Assembly (NCBI GenBank): GCA_007026445.1
Contig: VDMD01000044.1
Location: forward strand, 62,001 to 126,000
Direction: 5' to 3'
Origin: Schizophyllum amplum
Taxonomy: Eukaryota > Basidiomycota > Agaricomycetes > Agaricales > Schizophyllaceae
Length of the DNA: 64,000 bases
How positions within the stretch are numbered: position 1 is the stretch's first letter; every line of letters begins with the position of its first letter. Positions 54,058 through 64,000 of the stretch are shown piece after piece. The notes below the pieces were generated by a model, which saw nothing but the letters and a program-made list of their open reading frames with translations, did no database searches and was not told where the DNA came from. The position numbers and the translations under genes were made by a program.

Positions 54058-57000
54058 CTAATATGCTGCAAAGCCTTCCTCAATATCTGAACCTTCACCG
54101 CCGTGTGTACCTCTCTCAGGCAATGCATCGCTTTCGTCCTTGTCTTCATTGTCGGACTCCCAGTAATCTTCATCGAATTCGTCATCTGCAGCGGCGTCCA
54201 GCTCGTCGGGTTCGGCGGCCATCATATGTGCCTCTTCCTCGACAAGCTCCGGCCTGCGGTACGGCGGAACATCGTCTTGGACGTGGTCGTCGGCAGTCGT
54301 GGCTGTGGTGGACTGCAAGTTGGTGGTACTAGCGTTGCCGCCAGCGTCGTCGCGGTCGTCCATGAAGATTTGAGTGGAACGAGGCGCGAGCTTGTGGCCC
54401 AGACCACCGCCTCGATAGCGCATGAACATGTCTCGATCGGCGAACCTTTGTGAGAGAATTAACGGGAGAACACAGAGTGTAGACAATAGTACTCACATGT
54501 TGATGTAATAGCGCTGATAGTCTTTGCCTTCCTCATCCCTACGCCGCGCCAGTGTGGAAGGCGCACTCAAGAGAGCAGTCGTTTGGCCTTGCGCAAAGGC
54601 AGGGACGAGGTGAGCAGCGCGCACAACATCTGCGGGATCAATGAAGCCAAATGCGGACTCGCTGTTACCAGGCTCGAAGCCGACGCGATGCAGACGCTTC
54701 GCCTTCCAACCGCTCACGTGCTTGTCATCGAAGTGGTACCAGCGAGCCCAGAGGACCTCTGTGCGCACGTACTTGTGCAGCAGGCTGTTGAACACATTAA
54801 CGTGGAAGATCCCGATGATGCGGGCGTATGCGTATGGATGAGTTGACTCTTCGTCGGCAAAGAGGAGCACATCGGAGTGATAGCTAGGGTTGATCACATC
54901 CTGCGCGCGCCGCATGTCGTACGTCGTGTAGTTGACGTGCATCGTCTTGTGCCAATGAAGCTCGTTGTGCTCGAGGCGAATCTTGCTGCGCTCTTGAGTC
55001 GAAAAATCGCCCCCGGACTCGGGTGCGCATCCCTCGCGCCTCAGCAGATGATCCTTCAGACGCGGTACAAAGTTCTACCAAATCATCAAGTCAGCAGCTG
55101 AAGCGATCTATCTTCGAGGTAAACAATCGTCTGTACACGCACCTCAGCGGCCGGATCGTCTCTGTTCTCCAAGGCCCATCGGTACACGTCGTCGGTGTTT
55201 CTCTCCGATCTTGCTATTGAGTGATGGTCGAGAGGCGAGGCGAGGGGCGGTGAGTCTTCATCGGCGCGATCCCGTGCCTTGCCGGTGGAGAAGAGCGTCG
55301 TGTTCGTCTGCTTCATGTGGTTGACGAGACTCTCGCGGTCGACATGCTTTGAGATACCGGCGGCGTAGTCCTTCTTCCCAGTCCGAGGGGCGAACCGCTT
55401 AACCCGTCGATGCTCACTCTCACCCTGGCAAATTAATCAGCGATACACGCGCCTGAAGTAGCCAGGATCTTACCACCTGAGTAGACGAGTTGTCGGTAGT
55501 CCCCAGTTGCGCGATGCAAGACGCATAGTCGCCTAGTGCGTGGTATTTGTATGTGTTCATGTTGAATGACTTCATCTTGGCAGTCGTGCTGGCGGCCGCG
55601 CTTCCTTCTTCATCGGCGTCCGCAGCCGTCGCCTTCCGTTTTCCCTTGTTCTTTTTGGCGGCTGCCTGCGCGCGCCGGCCCCGTGCGGCGGTTTCGCGTG
55701 GAAGCTCCTTCGTCTTGATTTGCTTGCAGACGTGATCGTCGAAATCCCGAACAGCTGCACCAAGAGTCGTCGTTTCCTGGCGCAGATCGTCTAATGTAGC
55801 CTCCGTGTGTTGACGGAGCTTGGCGAGGGCGTGCCATGTTGCGAGAGTGAACAACAACTTCATAACGTAGCTATTGAAGGGCTCCGGTAGCAGATCCTCG
55901 AAAACAGGCAATGCGCACTGTGAAGATGCGAGAATCAGCACTCCTTCCAAAGGAGGACGAGCTTGCCACTCGCCTGTAAATAATCCTCGTAATCTCGAGC
56001 TGCCAATTGCTTCAGCTCGGATACGTTCTTGTGGATCTTGCGGATAGTGGCGTGACCGAAGGCGGGCACCGCGCGATAGCTAGCGTCATTCATTTAGCTC
56101 CCCGGAGATTCGAGATCAAATAACGATGAGTACTGACCGTCGGTTCAGCTCGTGAACAGCTGACTGCCCTTGCGCCTGCAGAATGCGAAGAATGTGGATA
56201 AAGATCGCCTTCCAGACACCTAACTCGAACTCGTGGAGCAGATCGACGACGAGCAACTGATACACGTTCAACGATAGGTCTTGCAGGCCCCAAGAGAATG
56301 CGTTCTGATAACCGTCAACCTAAGGAGCTACGAATGCGCGTAACGTGCACTCACGCGGACGGGTGTCTCCGATGTTGGACCCAAGACGTTCTCGACTGAC
56401 TTGCTATTCACGCCGACACCGCTTTGAAATATCCAGCCGCGAGTCGTCTCGACTCGATCCTGCCGTGCGATACTGTCGTGCCGCATCATCGTCTCACGCC
56501 GAGCCATGTCGGCGGGGGTTCCCATGTCGCGGAACTGATCCTTTGTTATAGTACAACGTGGACATGGACACTTTGCGAGTGACTTGATCGACGCAAGCAG
56601 GACTCTGGAAAAAAGTCAGCATTAGACATCTGCGTGAGGTGCTCACTTACTTCTCTGGATAATCGGCAGAATAGAGAAAGAACCGCGGAAAGATGCGCCG
56701 GTATATGCCGTCGGAGCAGAGGATAATCAGGCCGTGCTTATAAGCATGGAGGAACTCCTCATCGAGCAACTTCTCCCAAATGGCGTGGATGAGCTCGCGC
56801 TTGAGGAACGTCAGAGTCGCAGCTGATGCATGCTTGCCGAATTTCTTCATGTATTCGTCCTGCAGGTCATCGGGAAGCTGGGCTCCGACGTCCGTTAGTG
56901 AGGTGATGCGATTGAGCACTGGCCTGCTCACCGTGGGCATGTAAGCGACGTGATGAGCGGAGAAAGTGCTCATTTTGCCGCGCACATGCTTCGAAAGATT

Positions 57001-58816
57001 CCCGAACCAGAGGTAGATAGGCCACAGCGATGCGCTACCGAACTGTGCCAGGCATGTCGAGTCCGAGTAGCCGTGGATAGCGAGGACGCAGGACTCGCAG
57101 TTTCGTAGGTTCTCCGGTGTATTTACCTCGAATGGAATATTCTGGACGGCTTGATGCTCAGCCAGCATGGCAGGGGAGTTGTAGACCTCGCCAGAGATCG
57201 GTGAGGGCTCCGAGTCTGCAGTAGCACGATGCAGAAGGCGAAAAGGAAACAGATGATACAGTTTTGCCGAGGGTTCCTTGAGAGCTGCACGTATAACGTC
57301 GAGGAGAGGGCGATATCGAACACCTTTGACGTCGAGCGTTGGCGCCGCGGCTTCGGAGTGTTGTTGGACGCGCTCGCAGGGTAAGGACAACTTTACGGTC
57401 CCCTCCCGCCACCCGTCCTTCGCCCCGGTTTGACGGCGGTGCGCGTCCATCCGCTTCATCTCCTTCTCGGCGCTGAACCCTTCGAGATGCCGAGGGTCGA
57501 AGTCAGGCTGGCTGATCACGTCGCGGACGAGGTTATTGAGTAGCTCAATGGATAGATTACCTTTCGAGCCATACCACCAGCTCATAAGGCGACAGCTAGT
57601 GATATTCTCGAACGGTGCGATACTGCTGGAGTCGTCGCCAATGCTTGCTCGCATAGCGTCCTCAGATGATGGTGCGTCTGCGTGCGACTTTTGTAGACCC
57701 GGTCCATCGCATAGGATGGCGTCCTCGTCCTCGGCTGATGGCACAAAGGATGGAAGTCCCTGGTATGCGCGCCACACACCGAACGCGTTCTCGGGAAAGT
57801 GAAAGAATCCGTCGTGGTCCAGATGCTCCGCGTGTTCGGGTAGGGTGTCAGTCGTGGGTCGTGCAGGAGGGACGACAACAGGGGGAGAAGTGGACTCGGT
57901 GTCAAAGACTGGAGCTGGTTCTTCGGCCAACTCCGGGGTTGGAATGATACTGGCTATAGATTGCAGAGCGTGATAGTCTTGGTATTTGAGAGGGAATTTT
58001 CGCGGCCGTCCAGATCGCGTTGGCTCGAGAACTGGCACAGGAGGAGGAAGAGGAGGTGGGGCATCAGGGGCAGGCTGTTCGCTGAGATCCGGAAGCGGAG
58101 GAGTAAAGGCGAGCGGAGCAGCAGAGCCTGAGCAATCAGCACCGGAGCTCCCAGACGCAATTTTCTGCCGCTTAAACGACAGCAAGTCTGTGCTGCCGCT
58201 ATCCAGCGCGGTGCGTGACGAACTGGGCTGGCTATGCTCGGGCACGACTGACGCTTTTGGGACTTCCTTGCATTTCTTACGGTGTCGACTTAATGACGAC
58301 GCTGACGCAAAATATTCTGTGCACTTGGAGCATCGATGTCGTCCATCTGGAAAGTGTTAGCGGCTGCCGAAGATCAAGACTGTAATCGCCAACTCACCAT
58401 TCGCCCTGCTCCCGCTGGCGCCCCCTGGTATAAGTGTCCTCACGAAGAGGACAGAGAGGTCTGACACGCCGATCTCACTGAGGCGCGTCTGCGGTAATAG
58501 CGACGCCCAGCTGTAGCTTGGATATAATAGCTCCTGTCGAACGACTTCAGGATCGGGTATGAGTCCCCGGCCGCACAGGGTTGTCATGACTTGAGCGATT
58601 GTCGAGCATAGGGGGAAAACTGTGTAAGCAGTTTCAGTATCGCGTTGTCGGGGACTGTCAAACTCTACCAAGATACTGACCAATTCGTGGGAGAGCACTC
58701 GAATCGCGTAACTTTCGTTGTCCTTTTGACATGCGCGAGTCGTGATAACGTCTTCGATTCCGAGTCAAACCCGAGAAGATGAGCTCGACTGTCGTCTTCT
58801 TAGACGGTGCAGCCAT
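54058..58816 (-). CDS. Plavaka-like transposase (RNase H fold) with N-terminal zinc finger
   Basis: Minus strand, multi-exon, from ATG 58816 (MAAPSKKTTVELIFSG) to the stop at 54058. An N-terminal domain with LLPQTRLSEIGVSDLSVLFVRTLIPGG may be a small beta-grasp fold. A C2HC-type finger follows (RCSKCTEYFASASSLSRHRKKC, about 58343-58280), then a disordered P-rich segment and the core: LWFGNLSKHVRGKMS, AHHVAYMP, KRELIHAIWEKLLDEEF, CSDGIYRRIFPRFFLYSADYPEK, CPCPRC, VVDLLHEFELGVWKAIF and GESEHRRVKRF. These are the recurring Plavaka/KDZ motifs, with plausible catalytic acids in SDG/SADYPEK, VVDLLHEFE and GESEHR. A long acidic tail (DEFDEDYWESDNEDKDE) ends the protein. No disabling change was found in the exons read. 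Confidence 0.88.
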
Positions 58817-59717
58817 GTCTGGTTTGGCGGGTCCTTGCGAATGAGTATCGTGCCCATTGAAAGGCTCGAGAGGTGGTGCAGACGTGACTCGAGCTGCAAC
58901 GCAGTTGCCCTTCAAGTGTGGTAAAGCTAGACTTGTAAGAACATATTTGCTGAAGTTTGTGGAGAAATTCTCACCGTGAAGTGGCCAGACAACGATGGCG
59001 AGAGAAAGACCTGGCAGACATGTCTCCAAAAGCGCTGCTGTAAGGCTGAATCCGGGGCGCAAGGTAGTCGCTGCACATACAGCCGAGATCGCAAGTACAC
59101 TAGCAACATGTACTTCGAGGAGCAACATCAGCCTAAAGGTGACGCTTCTGGAGATTCTCCACCCCCGTTCCTTCATGCGGTTGCGCGACACTTGGCCTAG
59201 CCTGTTCATGATCCCCTGGACGTGCGGTACACATCCAGAAATGCGCATGGCTAGGCCCGAAACCTTCGTCAGTGGGAAGACGCTCTGAGGCTGCAAGGTG
59301 CGTACCAACAAGTATAGCGAACAGCGGAACAAGTCCTATAGCAGCAAGATATTGCTCTGGTGAGTTCGTGCACAACAGAAGCAGAGGGACAAAGAGGGGG
59401 GCCGCATAGATGAGGGAAAGCATGAAAACAGCGAGCAGAGAGTCCGTAAAGATATTATGTGCGCGCGTGAGTTTGCGTTCAAGACGTCGATATCGAGCTA
59501 CATGTCTATGATGGGCCCATGAAGTGCGGCGGCAGAATGATGGAGAAGTAGCCATGGCGGCCGTACTGCGCGTGACGAGCAGGTGCAAGTTCAAGTCCAC
59601 AATGTGGGTCTTCACGATCACGTGGCTCTGTCACAGCAAATTACGACCAAACATCGCTGTCCTTGTCTTTGCACAATACTGCGTGCGTCACCCTTCTTGC
59701 CTTCTCCCATCGCGGTT
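58817..59717. other. Region between the transposon's divergent genes
   Basis: Shared promoter space of the transposase and the DUF6698-like gene. On the minus strand, a frame beginning at ATG 59555 (MATSPSFCRRTSW) encodes hydrophobic segments (LLAVFMLSLIYAAPLFVPLLLL, YLAAIGLVPLFAIL), and a second frame (FRLMLLLEVHVASVLAISAVCAA) continues open into the transposase start. It may be a small membrane-protein gene or an N-terminal extension; the junction between the two frames lacks a strong splice site. Confidence 0.4.
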
Positions 59718-61939
59718 ATGCCACCATCCATGTCTCGCTCGTCATGGCCGCGCAGAATCGTTTCTGACGATGAAGATGAACCTTCCCCCGCTTCCGTATC
59801 ATCCAAGCGCAAGAGACTCGCAGGCGACGAGCATAGCCTGCGGGACATTCTCAACACAGGGGCACCGAAGAAGCGGCGAAGGAAGAAGCAGAAAGCCAGG
59901 CGAGTGTATAGTGACCCTGAGACTGCGATATTCTATGTCTGACACTGACTGCTTAGTGCTGGCGGGGTGCTTTCTCTTGAAGAGAAGAACTCCTGTTATC
60001 GCGATGCAGCACGATGGATTACGAAGGCCCTTGATCCCTTCATCAACTTCGACCGTATCTTCCTGCAGGCAGAGAAGGCCCCGGATATCCACGAAGATCG
60101 GGATGCGGACCCGGACTATCAGAAGTACGTGGCGAACAAACCGACGTATGACTCGACTGATGCACCCAAAGAGTTTGCGACGGCTACTCTTACGCGTTGT
60201 TCAAGCACATCTGTCCATTCTTCGATCTAGACGAGATCGTCATACACGAAAACGAGACGGACGACGTGAAGGAGGCCAAAGACAATGCGCGTTACGATCT
60301 ATTCAAGCTCGTGAGTCGTTATATGCGCATATATGCACTTCATTTCTAACTCTAAGCTCAGCTGAACGCCAGGAGCTCAAACTCGCATTCGACGGACGCC
60401 AGCTCCCTCAAACCGATCATCATGCAGCTTCTACTCGCCGATCTTCCCCCCGCGCCCGCCACCTCGATATCTGGGGAAGAAGACGACGCCACGACGGTAG
60501 CCGCTCGCGAACTCGAGGCCACACTCGCCCCGCTCCGTACTCCCCTGAGCTCTGTCAGCGACAAGAGCAGCCGCGGATGGCACGCCGTTGCAACAGCGCG
60601 TGCACTAGTTCCGCCGGCCAAGACAGCGAGGTTTTTAGAAGATATGCCCAAGTAAGACCCTTTCCTTGGTTGCTGAGACTCACCGTTGACCTTCCGCAGA
60701 TTCATGGCGAACATGCGCGAGCAAGTCGAACCGAACCGCGCGGGAGACATGCCGTCTTTCCTCTATCCTAACTTTCGTGAGGTGTCGTTCGACGAGTTGC
60801 CGATGGGCGGCTTGCTTCGGTCACCTTTCGTTGTCCGAGTATGTATTCGCACCTTCTGTCTCTCGTGACTTATACGTTGTAGACCTTGAAGCACATTTAC
60901 TCCGGCCCGAGGGCCGCGACGGAGGCGACGATCGACTTCAAGAGAAACCAGGCGAAGCTCGGGTGCGCCGCGAGACACGGCATCACCAAGGTCACAGAAG
61001 AGATGATAGCTTACACCGTCTTACTGGTGCGTACGCCTTCTTCGCTGCCTATGTTGCTGACTCTGCATCTACAGATCCGATTTTGCTTAAGCGCCGACGA
61101 CCACTGGAATCGTAGTGAAGATGGTATGCGCCTTGAACATTTCCATCGCAAGGTGATGTCGTTGTTTTACGGACCGCTTTCGAAAGAAGTGGACGACGAC
61201 GACGAGGAGGAAGCCACGCGATGGGGCTACGTCGGCTCTGCCAGCGAGGATATGACTAAGGAGGAGTACGAGCTCGTTGACCGCGCGCGAACAGAATGGA
61301 CCAAGGACTTATGTGATTGGTACTCCCAGTAAGTTTGTCGTGTCCTCACACCGACACTGCTTAACCTGTCTTGTAGGTATCTATTCGGCACTCAGGCTGT
61401 CCCGAAGCCTGCACGACCCATTGTACGCATAGATGCACCGTTGACGACGGCGGAGCGCCTGCAGCAACAAATCGTTGCAAGAATCCGGAAGGAGCAACAG
61501 ACCGCGCCGCAAGACGCGTCGCCGGACGGCAGCCCGGCCCTCATCAACCTTCCCTCGCCGGTCGCGTCTGGCTCCTCGCCGGTTGCGTCTGGCTCATCAC
61601 CACTCGCGTCCGGCTCCTCACCGGTAGCGTCTGGCTCCTCGCCCGTCGCATCGTCATCTACGAATCGCACCGCGTTGCCTTGCCTCACGCCTCCGGACGC
61701 CTCTAGCTCCGCTTCGACACGTTCTCCGCCACCTCCCCTAGGCGACGTAACACAACACGAGGACGTCGACAACGCACGATCTGTGCAGCCCAAGAAAGGT
61801 GTGCGGCAAAACAAGCCCCCACCTGCCGCTCGGAAACGGCCTGCCAACCTCAACGTCACTCAGAGATCACTACGCAACAGGTACGCTGCCTTTGTCTGCG
61901 ACCTTCGAGCTTGTACTAACTGACTGCAGAATTGTCTGA
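59718..61939 (+). CDS. DUF6698-like protein carried by the transposon
   Basis: Plus strand, divergent from the transposase. Exon 1 (from ATG 59718: MPPSMSRSSWPRR, then a basic KKRRRKKQKA patch, probably a nuclear signal) joins exon 2 through a GC-AG intron (donor GCGAGT). Later parts: EEKNSCYRDAARWITKALDPFINF, YALFKHICPFFDLDEIV, SSRGWHAVATARALVPP, FLYPNFREVSFDELPMGGLLRSPFVVR, TLKHIYSGPRAATEA, HGITKVTEEMIAYTVLLIRFCLS and FHRKVMSLFYGP. This order, with SFLYP, LLRSPFVVR and TxxMIAYxxxxxRFxLS, matches what I know of the basidiomycete DUF6698 family. A VASGSSP repeat and a basic R/K tail end the protein. Function unknown; residence in the element suggests a mobility-related or host-interaction role. 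Confidence 0.8.
61559..61652. repeat. 18-bp coding repeat (VASGSS-P) in the DUF6698-like gene
   Basis: Five units of about 18 bp around GTCGCGTCTGGCTCCTCGCC, each encoding VASGSSP or LASGSSP, in a proline/serine-rich linker. Confidence 0.85.
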
Positions 61940-62204
61940 ACCCGCCGACCCGCTCGCGCCCTCTATTGCACCCGAATCTTGCTCTTTGTCTCGCAGCTTC
62001 GCCGGCTACAGCTCTCAGTCGGTTCTTGTACCACTACGTTCCCCTTACTCGCTTTTTGCTGCTTTTTCGTGCTCTTCGTGCTCTGCTCTCATAGCCCTGC
62101 TCTACTCGCTCTGACACTCGATACTAGTACTAGCTACTGATGTAGACAAGTATACAATATACACGCTGTTTGACGATGACTACGAGACCCATGTGTGAAC
62201 AGCC

Positions 62205-62465
62205 TGGTGGTGATTGCCAACGCCTGGATGGCCTCGCAGCCTCGTTAACGCGTTAGCTACATCGTGAGCACCGCCAATGCCTTAGCTACCTTAGGAGGTC
62301 CCTCACACCTTAGATGCCTTAGGAGGTCCCTCACGCGTTACCTACCTCGTCAGATCGCGTGACCTTGCAAGGTAAGCCGGACCTGCCCAGGAAAATGCAA
62401 TACACGCAGGTACCTAACGTGTGGAGGTACCTTCCCAGGCGTTAGGGACCTCGCAAGCCTAGTCT
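62205..62465. repeat. Right subterminal repeats of the transposon
   Basis: Irregular array with CCTTAGGAGGTCCCTCAC twice, ACCTTAG, GCGTTA and CTAC(C/A)T(C/T)GT words. The CCTTAGG cores are the complement of the CCTAAGG words at the left end, so both ends present similar sites in inverted orientation. Confidence 0.75.
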
Positions 62466-62491
62466 AAGCTTTTAGCAAAATGTCTGATGCG

Positions 62492-63129
62492 TGAAGTCAC
62501 CCGGGTGCCTAGCGCACGGAGACTTCGGGGCGGCGCTCCTTCTTCCACTCGTGCAGGCCACGGACGACAGCTTCGGCCATTCAACAACACGGACGAGAGT
62601 GGCGCGGTCCGCGCTGTGCACTCACATGCCGCCCCCGCTCGACACGCGCATCAAGCCGGCTTCGGCGACCAGCACTGCCGTCAGACTCTCCAATGTCCAC
62701 TGAGCGCCGCCAAGCCACCTGCGCCCACGGCCGTATCGCGTGACTGGAGCCTGCATGCCCAGAGCCGTTCACCGTCGAAGCTCTCAGTGCTGAATATTCA
62801 TGCCCGCAGTTGCCGTGACGGAAGATGAAAGGCGAGCGCCGAGCGAAGATGCAAGCCGGACCATCACGTGCAATCACGTGCTCTCAGCTTCATCTTTTCC
62901 GTCCGTTTCGACCGGCTGGGATGAGCACGCAAGGAGTTTAAGTATGGCATGGCTATGACATAGTAGAGACAGCGGGGCGAGTGCACCTTCGGGGCAGCAT
63001 ATCAATCATCTCGCTGCTCGGACTGCAGTAACACAGGCACTTGTCGAAGCCCGCGCCTTGCGTTGCACTCGTCTTCTCTCAGGCTCTCGTCCTCCACAAC
63101 TCAACTCTCATACACCTTACCGCTCCCAA
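62492..63129. other. Intergenic region right of the transposon
   Basis: No gene is supported. Two TCACGTG words 10 bp apart (62864-62870 and 62874-62880) could be sites for a bHLH protein, but the only annotated gene nearby ends here rather than starts. Confidence 0.45.
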
Positions 63130-64000
63130 TTACTCATCCTGCCCCAGCAGCTTCAGGGCCTCCTCAACTTGATTGTCGATAGATGTGGTCCACGCCCTAT
63201 ATTATCGCATTAGCCATGTCCCTTCACACTCAACGTCAAATGGAGCTCACCACTCCCAATCACTCTGGATCTGCGCGCCCAATTTCGGTAGCACGCGCCG
63301 CACAGTGGTGTCGTCCAAGGCGTCGTAGTCTCCGCCGCGGATACCAAGACCCTCTTCGTCCAGAATGTTACCACCGAGCGCGTTATAGTCCAGCGCCACC
63401 AAATGCCCATTCACTCGCGAGTTCTCCTGCACGTTGAGGGAGAACGGCCGGCGGACGGTATTGTACGCCTGCAATGCGGTGGAAATCGTGCCGCGCGTGG
63501 TCCGGGGGTCGCCGAGGACGTGAGCGAGGATCCAGGCGTCCTGGGAATGAAAGTTAGCGAGGAGGTTGCCTAAGTTGGGAAGCGGAATCGCACCTCGGTA
63601 GCCTGCCCCGCGCCGCTGCCTTGAAAGGACGTCATCGCATGAGCCTGGAGATAGGTGAGATCACAACAATGAATAAGAGTTTGGACCGGCGATAGGACTT
63701 ACCGCGTCGCCTAGTAGAGCCACCCTCCCATGTGCGTAGGTCAGCAGTCCGGCGGAATGGGTAGTGTGAACGGCCCAGCGGAGGGCGCTGTCGCCGACGC
63801 ACTGGCGAGGTCTGGGTTAGTATCACATACTAATAGGGAACAAAGGTGAGTCGAGGAAGGGGAAGGCGAAAGTAGTGGATGAGACGATAGAAGGGTGTCG
63901 GGAGATACTGAGGAAAATCTCTCACATCCAACATCGCCTCCACCTCCGGCTCCCACCCCTTGAACATACCCGCGAACTCGGACTTGTCCGCCTTCCTCAC
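63130..64000 (-). CDS. FAD-dependent monooxygenase (salicylate-hydroxylase-like), 3' part
   Basis: Minus strand, entering from beyond the window; only the C-terminal part is present. Readable pieces in order: KADKSEFAGMFKGWEPEVEAML, CVGDSALRWAVHTTHSAGLLTYAHGRVALLGDA, AHAMTSFQGSGAGQATE, DAWILAHVLGDPRTT and a C-terminal helix-rich tail ending KLLGQDE. GRVALLGDAAHAMTSFQGSGAGQATEDA is the second FAD-binding motif (GD) of class A flavoprotein monooxygenases, which hydroxylate aromatic substrates with NAD(P)H and O2. Introns separate these pieces at about 63906, 63700 and 63590, and the last one sits before WTTSIDNQ. The N-terminal GxGxxG part lies outside the window. Confidence 0.9.

Larger units (their letters stand above)
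53501..62491. mobile_element. Plavaka/KDZ-type DNA transposon, about 9 kb, apparently complete
   Basis: The 17-bp CGCATCAGACATTTTGC at 53501-53517 returns as its reverse complement at 62475-62491. Between these ends lie a transposase gene on the minus strand, a divergent DUF6698-like gene and repeat-rich subterminal regions. The exact termini are slightly uncertain: if the element starts at ATCAGAC, a 2-bp GC direct repeat flanks it; no longer target duplication is visible. Plavaka elements are CACTA-like transposons of basidiomycetes with RNase H-fold transposases. The intact frames suggest a recent, possibly active copy. Confidence 0.82.

Noticed and set aside
62864..62880. Pair of TCACGTG words as a promoter element
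   Set aside because: The adjacent gene on the right ends here (minus strand), and no gene starts nearby; two short words are not enough evidence.

Overview
The window is nuclear DNA of a basidiomycete fungus, most likely a mushroom-forming Agaricomycete. I infer this from the many 50-60 bp GT-AG introns in almost every gene, a fungal G-alpha subunit with Gi-like ends, expanded BTB/POZ and MYND-finger families, a Zn(II)2Cys6 regulator with a fungal middle region, and a Plavaka/KDZ-type DNA transposon. All gene models come from reading frames, splice signals and comparison of paralogs inside the window; nothing was searched.

Layout. 0.5-1.9 kb: a complete G-alpha gene. 1.9-5.5 kb: gene-poor and repeat-rich, with a 27-bp minisatellite, a probable dehydrogenase relic and a 470-bp PIF/Harbinger-like MITE. 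5.6-9.8 kb: two tandem MYND zinc-finger paralogs, the upstream one apparently decaying. 10.1-11.9 kb (minus): a single-pass membrane protein. 13.0-16.9 kb: three tandem BTB-like genes. 17.0-21.2 kb: two further BTB-like paralogs facing away from each other around a coiled-coil gene; a broken copy of that coiled-coil gene lies among the first three and carries a 5'-truncated tRNA-Asp. 21.5-23.4 kb (minus): a disordered protein. 24.2-25.3 kb: an ING-family PHD protein. 26.5-27.7 kb: another BTB protein.

29.1-48.6 kb is an aldehyde dehydrogenase (ALDH3-type) cluster: two tandem plus-strand copies and two tandem minus-strand copies converge on a gene for a Q-rich, low-complexity protein. A fifth, broken copy carries a Tc1/mariner-like MITE. 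All four whole copies keep a 9-nt micro-exon; the outermost minus copy has lost one intron. 49.2-53.1 kb (minus) is a Zn2Cys6 transcription factor.

53.5-62.5 kb is an apparently complete ~9 kb transposon bounded by a 17-bp terminal inverted repeat. It carries a multi-exon Plavaka-like transposase (minus) and a divergent DUF6698-like gene (plus), with short-motif subterminal repeats inside each end. The window ends in the 3' part of a FAD monooxygenase (minus). The theme of the locus is repeated local duplication, often inverted, in a transposon-rich setting.
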